Origin: Brachypterus glaber
Taxonomy: Eukaryota > Arthropoda > Insecta > Coleoptera > Kateretidae
Assembly (NCBI GenBank): GCA_958510825.1
Contig: CAUEHQ010000002.1
Location: forward strand, 62,001-126,000
Direction of reading: 5' to 3'
Length of the DNA: 64,000 bases
Both the position numbers and the translations under genes were made by a program. This document shows, one piece after another, positions 20,719 to 33,031 of the stretch (positions are counted from its first letter, which is position 1; each line of letters begins with the position of its first letter). The notes under the pieces were generated by a model that made no database searches, was not told the origin of the DNA, and worked only from the letters and a program-made list of their open reading frames with translations.

Positions 20719-23700
20719 CAGGGTTCCCACCAATCCTGGAAAACCTTGAAAACTTGGAAAACGCATGGAATTTAGATCCCCACCTGGATTACCTGGAATT
20801 TCACATTTTTTCTTAAAAAAAAAACGGGTTTTTACCTGGAATTTTGTAAAAGCACCTGGAATTTAACATACTGAAATATAATTTGTTCAAGAAAAATTAA
20901 AACACTAGGTACAAAAATAAAGGATATAAAAAAGACATCCTAAATTTTTAGGTGATTTTCAAAAGACTGTAACTTGGCGAAAAATAGTCGTAGAGTAATG
21001 ATAAAAAAGCAAATTGAAGCTTCAAGTCTTTAGTTTTATGAACCAGAAAAATATTAAAATATTTTTTTTTCACCACCAGCAAAAGCACATCTTTATTACA
21101 GTTCTTTTCCTTGGTAGAAATATTATTTCTCTACATATGGCGTCAGAGGTTCTAAAAATAATGAAATTGTACCATGGTTAATAATGAATTTTTATTCAGC
21201 TATTTTGGCATCTGACGTTTTACATAATTATTAAATCACATTGCTATTTACAAGTGTCTTTAGGCACCAAATTAATTTATTGCATGATAAATTAAAAAAT
21301 ATTAACTAAATTAGTACCTATAAAACATGTTTTACAAAAAAACACTTCGAAAAGTGAAAATCATTGGTCCATCATATTCAAGCATAGATTATACAACCCA
21401 TAGATTACCGTAAAGATCATAGATTACTAGAGGTACAAACCCCATATATTAGATATTCAATGTTTTATAGGTTGCATATGCCTTGCTCCAAGCCTTGCGC
21501 AATTTGCTCAGCAGAAATAATCTGGTCTTTTGTTTATATAACCTAAAAATAAAATATTTTAAAATGATATGTTTATTAACAAAAGTAATTAGTAATTTTC
21601 TAAACTACTTATAAAAATTATAGTTAATTGTACAATTTCGGCAAGACATATTTATATGAGCAGGTGATGTTATTGGCATACTTATTTTTCTTTTTTACTG
21701 TTAAATTATAATAATAATAATAATTATTATTATGTGTTAAAGTTTCTGAGTGTTCTGTATGATTCGCTCGGCTATAAAAAATGTCTTCTCTACCTTGGTA
21801 TATAATTAATATTATCATTGACCGTTTTTGAGTAATCATAAAAAAATCAACGGTAAAACAAATTTCCAAATGTTTGCTTGCCTTTCAAAAGGTCCACGGT
21901 CTTCAATATCTTTGTGATATTGTCTGCGCTAAAAGAGCTCTGTACGATGATTTTATGCTGAGTTATCGGCGTTAAAATCAAAAATGACACTTTTAAATTT
22001 GATCATTAATTACCCCGGAACTAATGACCCTACAGAAAATTGAAGTATGATTCAGTCCCCCAAGCCCTCAAATTATTTTTTTTAAATGATTTTTTAACTA
22101 TTTTGCTTAGATTTCAAAAATTTTCGCCCGTGGCGCTATTGTCGGATTTTTGTTAATAGATTTTACAAAATAATATGATCCATTAAACTGGAAAAGGAGA
22201 AGGATCAATATTTCTAAAGATTTTTGGCTGCGGCATTAAACATAAGTTTTATTTTAAGAAATTTACCCTACCCATTTGAAGTTTTATAAAACAATTTGCT
22301 TATCCGGAAAAACTGAAAAGACTGCGGCAGTAAACTTGATTAGCAATTATGTGATATTACAATGTTAATTACTAGATTTTATAAAATTATTTACATGTCA
22401 AATTTTGAGGTGTTTGAGAAATGCAAAAATATTTCTAAAAATTTTCGCCTGCTGCGCAGCATAATAAGTTATGTTTTAAGATATTTCACCTACTTATGTA
22501 CTGTTTTTCTGGGAATTGCGAAAACTCTCTTTGAAGTTTTTTTTTTAATAGTTTTTCAAATTTTGATGTAAAAGTGCGTGACCTAGAATTTTTTTATCAA
22601 AATTGACTGCAGAACTAAACTTGCTTACTAATATTGCAAAAATTTTTGGTTACACCCTTGTTTTTGACTTGACAAAAACTTTTTATTGATACTGTTAGAA
22701 AGCTAAATAAGCTTGACACGGAACCACACATCCTGTGGCCGTTTCTGGCTAAAAATTAATTAAGGAACAATTTTTCTTTTTTTTTAAATTGTTTTGAAGA
22801 TTAATTTTTTTGTTAATTATCCATATTTTTGTCATTAATGAATGTTAATTATTAAAAAAAAAAACATTTTCACAAAAAAAGTTTTTATGACAATAAATTA
22901 CTCGGAATGATTTTTTTTTCGAGAAAATTTTTTATTTATTTATTTTATAATATTTTTTTTTCTTTTTTTCTTTAATAATATACCGGGTGTTTCAGGAAGG
23001 TGGTTCACCCCCTTAACTTTTTTATACTTAGAGCTATCCAAATTAAATTTGGATATCATGCATAAGACAAAATTTGTAATTTTTTGACATATCAAACAAC
23101 TTTTTTTCACTTCCGGTTTCACCGGAAATGACTTTAACTTTCGATTTTTAAATGGGACACCCTATATATTTTTACTTATTTTGTCTTAAAAATCAATTCT
23201 GAATACAACCGTATGTCACTTGTCAATTTTTGACAGGTCATGTTATTTTTTATTTAAATTTTCATAATAAACCTAGTGCCTTGAATTGGCTTATTTGCTT
23301 AACTTTTGGTCTAGTTTCTTAAGAAAAATACTAGTTTGACTTTTTTCCGAAAACTATTTTTGGGGCGCTCTTAAAAAATTAAAAGTTACACTTTTGCCCA
23401 TAAGTCATTTTTTTTTAAATGGGAAGAGGGTGGCTCATTACTTTTAAATGATAGAGGTTTTTTTGCGAACATTTTTATACTACACATGCATGGTTTATTT
23501 TAAAGAACTTGGCCTTAAAATACTAATTTTTATATTCACTTTTTGTAATTGCATTTGCATTCAGATTTAATATGACAAAACAAAAACTGAGATAGCTTTG
23601 AAAAAAATTTTGAAAGTTTTATCTTAACGCTATCAGAGTATGAACTATAAAACTGTCAAAACTAAAACTTGAAGGATGACATTTCTAAAAATTGTTTTTC

Positions 23701-24547
23701 AAAGCCATCTCAGTTTTTGTTTTGTCTTATTAAATCTAATTTAAAAGTAATGAGCCACCCTCTTCCCATTTAAAAAAAAATGACTTATGGGCAAAAGTGT
23801 AACTTTTAATTTTTTAAGAGCGCCCCAAAAATAAAGTTTTTGGAAAAAAAATCAAAATAGTATTTTTATGTGTATCAAAATGTTCGCAAAAAAATTCTCT
23901 ATCATTTAAAAGTAATGAGCTCCCCTCTTCCCATTAAAAAAAAATGACTTATGGACAAAAGTGTAACTTTTAAACTTTTAAGAGCGCACCAAAAATAGAG
24001 TTTTGGGAAAAAATCAAAATAGTATTTTTCTTAAGAAACTAGACCAAAACTTGAGCAAATAATCCAAATCAAGGCACTCTAGGTTTAAAATGAAAATTTA
24101 AATAAAAAATGACATGACCTGTCAAAAATTGACAAGTGACATATGGTTGTATTCAGAATTGATTTCTAAGACAAAATATGTAAAAATATATAGGGTGTCC
24201 CATTTAAAAATCGAAAGTTAAGGTTATTTCCTTTGAAACCGGAAGTGAAAAAAAGTTGTTTGATATGCCAAAAAATCGCAAATTTTGTCTTATGCATGAT
24301 CTCCAAATTTCATTTGGATAGCTTAAAGTATAAAAAAGTTAAGGGGGGTGAACCACCTTCCTGAAACACCCAGTATACTAAAACTATTTTACTAGTTAAG
24401 TATATTTTATATTTATATAATATAAATTATTATATATTATTATTATTATTATTATTAAAAATATTATAACTGGAATTTTAATAATTTTTACCTGGTAAAC
24501 CTGGAAAATACCTGGAATTTTAATGTCAAATTTTGGTAGGAACCCTG
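20719..24547. mobile_element. hAT-like non-autonomous element
   Basis: The ends CAGGGTTCCCACCAA (20719) and TTGGTAGGAACCCTG (to 24547) are inverted. Both subterminal regions are studded with ACCTGGAAT-type motifs, the subterminal-repeat style of hAT transposons. I could not see a matching 8-bp target duplication (flanks ACTTTTAT and TAAACATT). The interior is AT-rich with no transposase and includes the palindrome at 22983-24373. Confidence 0.5.
22983..24373. mobile_element. TA-flanked palindromic element, 1.39 kb
   Basis: CCGGGTGTTTCAGGAAGG at the left is mirrored by CCTTCCTGAAACACCCAG at the right, with TA on each side (22981-22982 and 24374-24375). The inverted arms run about 480 bp or more. 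GGAAGAGGGTGGCTCATTAC-type blocks appear three times in alternating orientation. There is no transposase. It is inserted in the 20719-24547 element. Confidence 0.8.
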
Positions 24548-24559
24548 TAAACATTTAAA

Positions 24560-24960
24560 AAAAATAACCCCTCACCCCCCGGGGATAAAGTAAAAAAAAT
24601 TATCATCAGATTTAGTTTTCGCTACCTTAAAAATCCCTATATACGAATTTTCACGAAAGTATTGTAAAAATAATTACCCCCCCCCCCCCCGCGAGAGTGG
24701 AGTTAAATTTTGTTTATTCAGATTCAATTTTAGCAACATCAAAAACCCCTATATGGTATTTTTCAAATTTTTGTAAAATAATATTGTATTTTCCCCAATT
24801 ACCCTGACCCCTGTGCCCCATCCCAATGTTAACGAAAAATAATCCGAGCGAGAATTTTTGGTGACGTACCGGTATGCTAATTTCAAGTCTGTAGCTTAAG
24901 GTGTTCTTAAGTTATCGTGTTTACAAGATTTCCCTAACAGACCGACCCACCCTTCGACCA
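24560..24960 (-). repeat. G-run minisatellite family plus ACGATAACT motif, inverted copy
   Basis: Two diverged units of roughly 120 bp, each with a long C-run (C14 at about 24678-24691) and an AAAACCCCTATATGG-like block. They are followed by the complement of the ACGATAACT motif. The same arrangement appears on the plus strand at 53780-54610. Nothing coding is seen to 25100. Confidence 0.55.
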
Positions 24961-25100
24961 TTGTTTGAAACTGATTTTTATGAACAAACAAAAAAAAAAC
25001 GCCAAAATACATTTTTGACATAGGAAAGCAAAATACTGCGAAAATCTAATTATTTTGTTCCGTACAACAAACATTGGTCAACCTGTTCGTGATTAACTTT

Positions 25101-26071
25101 GTTATGATCCGAATATTTTATATGTAGTTAAAATTTTAAAATAATTTCTTTAATATTGCGCTATGATACAATCTGGCTTCACGAGATTCGGTTTCGGCAA
25201 AGTTCGGTTTGTCCTACATTTGATCGGACCCCTTCTCGGTTATTCTTGTCGGTATAACTTAAAAGTTGTCTAGTAATCTTATTTGTTTAAACAAATCTAA
25301 TTTATGAGCGAAATGATCGTTTCAGATGTCAGAAATAGCAATAGTCTGCAAATTGATGAGACTGAAACTCTTTTGTCGGGGTAATTAAACATGCGCGGTA
25401 ACTTTGTAGATATTTTGCGTTAAAAGCATTGTCAAATAAATTAAACTAGTGACCTTCTTATTGGGTATATAAACTCATGAAAAGATTCATATTTAATGCA
25501 GTTTTAGTTAGACTGCCTCCACGTCAATTTCAAAAGTGAAAATGTAGTTTCTGTGAGAATTAATTTTGAGATTTATTCTTGAATTAAAAATAGTTTTTAA
25601 ACTTAGAAAAAAAAAATTTGAGACTCGTTTTATTAGACATACAAATAATTTTGGACACTTATAAATATTGATAGTATGAACACTGATAGAAAAAATTTGT
25701 TTTAACAGAAAAAATGTTTTACATTTAATTTATTTGACAATGCTTTTAACGCAAAATATCTACAAAGATACCGCGCATATTTAATTACCCCGACAAAAGA
25801 GTTTCAGTCTCATCAATTTGCAGACTAATTGCTATTTCTGACATCTGAAACGATCATTTCGCTCATAAATTAGATTTGTTTAAACAAATAAGATTACTAG
25901 ACAACTTTTAAGTTATACCGACAAGAATAACCGAGAAGGGGTCCGATCAAATGTAGGACAAACCGAACTTTGCCGAAACCGAATCTCGTGAAGCCAGATT
26001 GTATCATAGCGCAATATTAAAGAAATATTATTTTAAAATTTTAACTACATATAAAATATTCGGATCATAAC
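25101..26071. mobile_element. Fold-back inverted repeat with 345-bp arms
   Basis: GTTATGATCCGAATATTTTA at 25101 begins an arm that is repeated inverted and nearly perfectly at 25724-26071. The 278-bp spacer holds TATATAAA at 25466-25473 and GCAGTT about 30 bp later, a promoter-like pair. There is no open frame of note and no clear target duplication. A transcript would fold into a very long hairpin. Confidence 0.8.
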
Positions 26072-26489
26072 AACTTCATGTTTATTCAAATTCTGCTACT
26101 CTATTTTTTATTTTGGTACGTGAAACAGTTTTTGAGTACATCGCTATGTGTCATTTTATGCGGTAAAATTGTTCTATGCTTCGATTTTTTTTGTGATAAC
26201 TTCGCCACTAACTATGGTAAAGTAAAACTTTTTGTTTTGTTAGTTTGAACAGGCATTTAAGTAAAAAATGTATCCCACGATCTGATTCTATTTAACTCGT
26301 TTAAAAGTTAAGAGGGGGCTTCTAAACTATTTATAATTTAAATATGTTCAACTATTTGTTCTTTCACCAATTTCACGAAAGTTAAGAATTCATGTACTAA
26401 GATAATATTTAACGATACAACGTTGCCAAGCCGTCGGTAACAAAATAGTCGTCAATTTGAAAGAGTATATTGATCATTCGTATATTGAT
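26072..26489. other. AT-rich sequence before LINE-A
   Basis: Nothing coding is recognised here. LINE-A begins abruptly inside its endonuclease domain at about 26480, so this is the flank of a 5'-truncated insertion. Confidence 0.5.
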
Positions 26490-26491
26490 CA

Positions 26492-26898
26492 GTGTGCGTC
26501 AGCGCCTCAGACAAGGTCGAATTTGTAACTGAGTTAAATAATTACTTTCAGCAATTAACAAAAAAAGACATCGAAATTTTTGGTGGTGACATAAACGTCG
26601 ACCTGTTAGAGAGAGAGAGAAAAAGTCCGGTGAAAAGGCAATTTCAGACGAGTATATTTAGAATTTTTACCAAGTAGGGATGTTTCCTCAAATAAATGTA
26701 CCAACTAGGAAAAAACACGGGAATAAACCTAGCCTAATTGATAATTTCTTTGTTGGTTTTGCCAATAATAAAATTCTAAATAAATTTACTCTTTCACCTT
26801 TACTGTTTGAGTCGGAAATGACAGATCACGCAGCTATTTTTTTAGGTATTCGATCAAATAATGTATTAAATAACAAAAACAAAAAAAAACAATCTTAA
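26492..26898 (+). pseudogene. LINE-A endonuclease (C-terminal half)
   Basis: Two frames separated by a stop cover GGDINVDLL (the GDFN-type motif), PSLIDNFFV and the terminal SEMTDHAAI (SDH motif) of an apurinic-like endonuclease, which nicks the target for reverse transcription. The N-terminal catalytic Asn and Glu motifs are missing because the copy is 5'-truncated. The coding trace continues, with frameshifts, through 27320. Confidence 0.8.
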
Positions 26899-27331
26899 AG
26901 TAATAAAAAAAATTGATTCTTCAAGCTTGATAAATAAACTTAAGGCGAAGACTGGTCTAGTATACTTCAAATAAAAAAATCCGAATCCTCATATAATGCC
27001 TTAATTCATAAACTTAATGATTATGTACTAAAAATATCACTATAAATAATAATAAAAAAAACAAATTAAAACCATGGATTACGGTTGGACTTATTAATTC
27101 TATTAGGCACAGAGATTTCATGAAGAAACGTTTACTAAAGCATTATACTGAGGATTTAAATAATGAATACAAGAATTATAGAAACTATTTAAATAAACTT
27201 ATTACTTACTCGTACCAAAAATGATTACTACAAAAATGAGTTACATAATGCAAACAACAACTATAAAAAAATATGGGGAGTTATCGACCAGGCGTCAAAT
27301 CAGGAAGCTAAACATTAAGTGGAAAAATATA

Positions 27332-27976
27332 ATAATAATAATAATAATAATAATATTTATTGCTCAAAAAACAAATAATAATTTACAATTTTACAAATGC
27401 AATAAATATGCTATTTGGACTAAAATGTTTACACATTTGAACGTGCTTACAATTACAATAAAAAATAAATAAATAACAAATGTATTAATTATAATTAATA
27501 AGTTAAAACTATAGTATTAATAGTAGTAATAATAATGATAATTGCTATAAAGTGTAATGTTATAAAAACAGAACTAGAAAAGGAAAATGAACGTTACGAA
27601 AAATAGTACTAATTATCTTTTTTTTTCTTTTTTTTTTCCTTCAGATTATATAGATTGACTGATATCATGATGTTTCCTTAAGGCATATCTACAATTTGCG
27701 ATAGGCTAATAAGGTAAACAAACAAGATAAATAAAACAAAACATTAAAATAAATTTAATAAATATTAACTAAACAAAATAATTTGAATAAATTAAATAAA
27801 TTAAACAAACCAAATGTACAAAACAAACAAAACAGGTAAATAAACAAAGTAGAAAAATAGATAAAATGACAAAAGTAATAAAATTAATAAAATAGATAAA
27901 AAGATAAAATATATAGAAAAGATAAAACAGGTAAAATAAATAAAATAGACAAATTAGACAAAATAAATAAAATATA
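27332..27976 (-). mobile_element. Retroposon insertion in LINE-A with 8-bp target duplication
   Basis: AAAATATA is repeated at 27324-27331 and 27969-27976, and LINE-A coding similarity resumes directly after it. On the minus strand the insert ends AATAAATATTATT followed by (ATT)n, a retroposon-type 3' tail. Its other end is a degenerate (ATAAA)/(ACAAA) low-complexity tract (27716-27966). The leucine/phenylalanine-rich frame across that tract is not a gene. Confidence 0.7.
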
Positions 27977-29039
27977 GTGGATAATAAAGGTAATGAAATT
28001 TCCACTGATAAAGCTAATTTTTTTAATGATTTTTTATTAATGTTTGTAAAAAGATGGTACAAAAAATACCTAAAAATAAAATTAAAGCAAAATATTTTTA
28101 GGGATTCACTATTTCTTAACCCTATAACTGAGACAGAAATAGCTAAATTTATTTTAAATTTAAACAACAAATCAGCTTCAGGGCCTGACGGTTTTTCCTC
28201 TAAATTAATTAAGTCTATTTGTAATTAATTATATTACCAAAACACTTTGTATCATTTTTAATTTAACTATTGATGGCGCAATAATCCCAGGTGCCATGAA
28301 AGAGTCACTAGTAACCCCCATATACAAATCAGGTAGCAAAATATTGACAACAAACTATCGATCCATTTCCGTGATAAACACTTTTTCTAAAATTTTTGAA
28401 CTCTGTTTAAAAGAGAGACTCATGAATTATCTGGAAAGCAAGAAAATCCTAAGTGTCAGACAATTTGGTTTCAGGAAGAGCTTAAGCACAGAAAATGCTG
28501 TATACGAGCTAATTAAATCTATTGTACATAACTTAAACATTAGCAAAAAGTGTTTAGCTATCTTTCTCGACCTGGCCAAAGCGTTTGACACTGTGGATCA
28601 CAATATCTTGTTAGATAAATTAAAAAACATCGGCATAAGAGGTATTGCACTTTCTTTGTTTATAAACTATTTATTAGATCGCTTACAACGTGTAAAAATT
28701 AACAATATTTTAAGTGACCCCAAGACTGTTAACAGGGGCGTGCCGCAGGGGACAGTGTTGGGTCCTATTTTATTTTTAATTTATATAAATAGTATATATA
28801 ATATCGTTAATTTTTCAGGGTTAACATACTCTTATGCAGACGACACTGTTGTAATCTTTATGGGTTGAAGTTTATAAAAATGCGGAAATTGGCCTTAAGC
28901 AGATAAAATCTTGGTTGGACATGAGCCTTCTTAGCCTCAATGTGGATAAAACTACTTTTTTGACTTTTTCATTAACGGCTGCGGGTCAACCTGATAACGA
29001 GTATTTAAAAATTCATGTAGATTACTGTGACTCAATGTG
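27977..29039 (+). pseudogene. LINE-A reverse transcriptase
   Basis: After a degraded start (frame 27977-28228 with ASGPDGFSSKL) a 190-codon frame at 28296-28868 carries the main RT motifs: FLDLAKAFDTVDH (motif A), RGVPQGTVLGPILFLIYIN (motif B) and SYADDT (motif C). It then stops, and similarity continues shifted to about 29039 (SWLDMSLLSLNVDKT). The stops and shifts make it inactive, although the catalytic triad is intact. Confidence 0.88.
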
Positions 29040-29069
29040 ATTGCTCAGTAATAAAACGCACTTCATCAG

Positions 29070-29198
29070 TGTAGTATAAATACTAATTACCTATTTTACC
29101 TGTTACCTTTTACTTTATATGTCACTTTAACATTTGTCATTTAAAATGCCAAGTTCTGCGAATTAAAGCCTATATTCTGTAAAGTTTTTCTTATTACA
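29070..29198 (+). repeat. Gypsy-2 5' LTR (129 bp)
   Basis: TGTAGTATA...TTATTACA, nearly identical to 33364-33492. The following bases do not show a TGG-initial primer-binding site, so the primer is unclear. Confidence 0.9.
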
Positions 29199-29228
29199 AT
29201 TTAATTCGCAAACAGAAAAAATAAAGTA

Positions 29229-30471
29229 ATGGAAAAATATCTCAGACCAGATCGTTTTGAAACTGATCCAAATTCAGGAACAGCAAGCAAAGAATATAAA
29301 CACTGGTATGAAACTTTCAAAAACTTTTTAGACAATAATTCGACAAAAGAAAGACCAATTCAACCAAAAGAAAAACTCAATCTATTAATTAATTTTGTAT
29401 CTCATTCTGTGTATGAATATATAAGTGAAGCAAAATCTTACGATGACGCAATCAGAATTTTGGAAAATTTGTATGTAAAACCTACTAATGAAATATTTGC
29501 AAGACCTATATTAGCCACCCGTAAACAACAAGCTAATGAAACAATTGATCAATATGTTCAAGTTTTAAGACTTTTGAGTAAAGATTGCAATTTTAAAACG
29601 GTGACTGCAGAACAAAATAGAAATGAGTTTATAAGAGATGCTTTTATTAATGGAATTAATCAAGCTACAATTCGTCAGAGAGTATTAGAATTTAAGAATC
29701 TAACTTTAGAAGATGCTATTTCACAATCCAGGACATTAGAAATTTCTCAAAAACAATCTGATACATATTTTACAACTCAAAATGCTCTGAATGCTACATT
29801 TTCAAATGAAAATAGTGGAAATTCTCAAGACTCTACATGCTCTGCAGCTTTAGGCTCAATCATGCTTTTTTTGTGGAAATTCAAGACACCCAAGAATATC
29901 TTGTCCAGCACGTGATAAAAAGTGTACCTATTGTTTAAAAGAAGGACATTTTTCAAAGGTATGCATGAAATTAAAAGCCAAAAAGTCTACTGCAGCATCT
30001 ACTTTTGTGATTGCTTCTGCGTCACCATCTTGCCTTTCCAAAGCATTAATTAAAGTATCCATTGACAAAATTGCAGCTAATGGTTTAATAGATACTGGAA
30101 GTTCAGATAGCTTTTTAGATTTAAATTTTGCAACTAAACCTAAACTTGGAATTTATCAAACTCAAGGAAAGGTTTCTATGGCGTCAACTCAATGCACTTC
30201 ACAGATTCAAGGATACTGCCTAATAAATCTACAAATACTTAACGAAACTTACAATAATTTTAAAATATTAGTACTTTCAAATCTTTGTACTGATTTGATT
30301 GTTGGACATGATATTATGAAACATCATGAAAGAGTCTCAGTCACATTTGGAGGAGAAAAACCTCCATTATCAATTTGTTGTTTAGCTGAAGCAAAAGTAG
30401 AACCACCGTCATTATTTGCTAATCTTACTGAAGACTGTAAACCCATAGCAACCAAGTCACGTCGGTATTAA
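29229..30471 (+). pseudogene. Gypsy-2 Gag and protease
   Basis: A Gag capsid-like frame (29229-29915) is shifted at a T7 run near 29866. In the other frame the sequence reads two zinc knuckles (CFFCGNSRHPRISC and CTYCLKEGHFSKVC) and joins the 29965-30471 frame without interruption. That frame has the protease signature IDTGSSDSF, in which DTG is the active site. One frameshift therefore separates Gag from an otherwise continuous Gag-Pol. The downstream end is interrupted by the retroposon at 30471-30700. Confidence 0.8.
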
Positions 30472-30700
30472 AAAAAAAAAGTTTAAGTTTATTGTTAGAT
30501 TTTTATACAACAGCGTCATGGAGAGCCCCAAATAAGCTTTAAGCTTGTGGTAGGGGCTCTCCATTAATTTTGAGCATGATAAATATACTAGAATGACGAT
30601 CTTCAATTAGGTACCATATTACCGCATATCCAGTCGGGCAGCTTTTTCCTTATGTAGTATATTATAGTATTCCTGATTCTTTTTTAGAATGAATGCATTT
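30471..30700 (-). mobile_element. Retroposon with GC hairpin (copy 2) inside Gypsy-2 pol
   Basis: About 230 bp inserted within the protease-RT coding region, with TATT repeated at the two junctions. It contains the palindromic GGAGAGCCCC / GGGGCTCTCC stem with AAGCTTTAAGCTT in the loop (about 30522-30565). On the minus strand this is followed by CAATAAACTT and then a T-run. It shares its core with 3017-3145. Confidence 0.7.
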
Positions 30701-31853
30701 TTGTTACTATTCCGAAGATGATTTTAAATTTATAATGGAAGAGGTAACAAAACTACTCAATGAAGGAATAGTAGAGGAAAGTTCCTCACCGTGGAGAGCC
30801 CAGGTACTAGTTACACAAAATGAATATCATAAAAAACGCATGGTTATAGATTATTCACAAACTATTAATAAATTTACTTTACTTGATGCTTACCCCCTTC
30901 CAAATATTGAAACAATAGTGACAAAAGTTTCTAAATATGAAATATTTAGCACCATTGATTTAAAATCTGCTTATCATCAAATTCCTATCAAAGATAGTGA
31001 CAAGCCATTTACTGCTTTTCAAGCTGGAGGCCTCCTTTATCAATTTACACGAATTCCGTTTGGAGTAACTAATGGAGTTTCCTGTTTTCAAAGAGTAATT
31101 GATTTGATTAAATCTAAAGAAAAATTGGAAGGTGTTTACCCCTATCTGGATGATGTCACTGCCTGTGGAGAAGATCAAGAAACCCACGACAAAAATTTAG
31201 AAAAGTTTTTAAACGTAGCTAAGGAATACGGATTAACGTTGAATCAGGAAAAATGTAACTACAATAAGAAGTCAATAAATTTGTTGGGTTATACTATTGA
31301 AAATAAGACACTAAGACCTGATTCTGATAGATTAAAACCACTTCTTAATTTACCTGCTCCTCAAGATTTTTCAAGCCTTAGAAGAATAGTAGGTATGTTT
31401 TCTCATTATTCAAAATGGATACAAAATTTTTCAGATAAAATCAGAAGTCTAATCAATTGTAAATCTTTTCCTTTACCATTAAACGTTTTATCAGATTTTG
31501 AGCAACTAAAAACAGATATAGCCAATTCTATTTTATGGACGATAAATCCTAACGAAATACTAGTAGTTGAAACTGACGCTTCAGATTTTGCTATTTCTGC
31601 TATTTTAAGTCAGTCAGGAAGACCCGTTGCATTTTTCTCCAGAACATTATCAGATACAGAAAAGAAACATTCATCTGTTGAAAAAGAAGCATACGCATGC
31701 GTGGAAGCATTACGAAAATGGAGACACTACTTATTAGGAAGACATTTTAAATTAATTACAGACCAAAAATCAGTTTCTTTTATGTTTCATACAAAACACT
31801 TTAGTAAAATCAAAAATGAAAAAATTATGCGATGGCGTTTGGAACTTACGTGA
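30693..31853 (+). pseudogene. Gypsy-2 reverse transcriptase and RNase H
   Basis: Residues 85-97 contain motif A (FSTIDLKSAYHQI, Asp89) and YLDD is at 151-154. The RNase H start VVETDASDFAIS is near 290, with EKEAYACVEAL and LITDQ following. The frame ends at a TGA (31851-31853), after which homologous sequence (MYRPGKSNIAADVFSRI) continues toward integrase, so the stop is a mutation. The true N-terminus lies before the retroposon insertion. Confidence 0.88.
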
Positions 31854-32014
31854 TATAGTTATGATATTATGTACCGCCCAGGAAAATCTAATATTGCAGC
31901 TGATGTTTTTTCAAGAATTTGCAGTTCAATGTCAGTTAAGAATCTGTTTGAATTACATCAATCTTTATGTCATCCTGGTGTATCAAGAATGTATCACTTT
32001 GTCAAAATTAGAAA

Positions 32015-32968
32015 TTGGCAGAAATTAAACAAATAACATCTGACTGTCCTGTTTGTGCTGAACTTAAGCCCAGATTTTATAAAAATTCAGAAACTCATTT
32101 AATAAAAGCAACTTCGCCATTTGAAAGATTAAATATTGATTTTAAAGGCCCACTACCTAGTTCAACAAGAAACTCATATATACTGACAATTGTCGACGAA
32201 TATTCAAGATTTCTCTTCGCTTTTCCATGTAAAGATACATCATCTGCGACTGTCATAGAATGCCTTAATAATTTATTTTGCTTATTTGGAATGCCTGCAT
32301 TTATTCATTCTGATCGAGGTACGTGTTTTACTTCTAGAGAATTTATCAATTATTTGCATTCTCGAGGAATAGCTTCAAGTCGAACAACACCATATAATCC
32401 AGAAGGAAATGGACAGGTGGAACGATACAATGGAATAATATGGAAAACTGTCAACCTTGAGTTAAAAACTAGACATTTAAAACCAGTCAATTGGGAAGTT
32501 GTTTTACCAGATGCACCAGGCCAACTACCTAGTTCAACAAGAAACTCATATATACTGACAATTGTCGACGAATATTCAAGATTTCTCTTCGCTTTTTCAT
32601 GTAAAGATACATCATCTGCGACTGTCATAGAATGCCTTAATAATTTATTTTGCTTATTTGGAATGCCTGCATTTATTCATTCTGATCGAGGTACGTGTTT
32701 TACTTCTAGAGAATTTATCAATTATTTGCATTCTCGAGGAATAGCTTCAAGTCAAACAACACCATATAATCCAGAAGGAAATGGACAGGTGGAACGATAC
32801 AATGGAATAATATGGAAAACTGTCAACCTTGCGTTAAAAACTAGAAAATTAAAACCAGTCAATTGTGAAGTTGTTTTACCAGATGCATTACATTCCATTA
32901 GAACTTTACTTTGTACAGCGACAAATTGCACTCCTCACGAACGATTATTTTCATATCAGAGACGTTAA
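32015..32968 (+). pseudogene. Gypsy-2 integrase with in-frame duplicated catalytic core
   Basis: The frame encodes the last two cysteines of the zinc finger (CPVC, residues 11-14), then a D,D-35-E core (D42, D100, E136). A second copy of the core follows 124 residues later (D224, E260). The DNA repeat is 372 bp (about 32153-32524 and 32525-32896) with only a few substitutions, so it stays in frame. At the junction an Asp (166) falls where D42 would lie. Whether the double core would fold is unknown. The surrounding element is already broken. Confidence 0.9.
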
Positions 32969-33031
32969 ACTAGTGGAGTTTCTATTCCTTCATGGTTAAA
33001 AGAATCAGACATTGTTTTATTAAAAAAGCAT

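Larger units (their letters stand above)
17074..20723. repeat. Candidate outer inverted termini around the 17.3-20.0 kb element
   Basis: CCCCTGGTAGAAAAGTAC at 17074 resembles the complement of GTACTTTTATCAGGG near 20710-20723. Both sides carry AACGTT/TCTAAC-rich blocks, including a tandem pair of about 50 bp at 17153-17232. This may be one older element into which the 17261-19958 element inserted. The boundaries are uncertain. Confidence 0.35.

Noticed and set aside
27769..28170. Leucine/phenylalanine-rich frame resembling a membrane protein
   Set aside because: It is the complement of an (ATAAA)n-like low-complexity tract.
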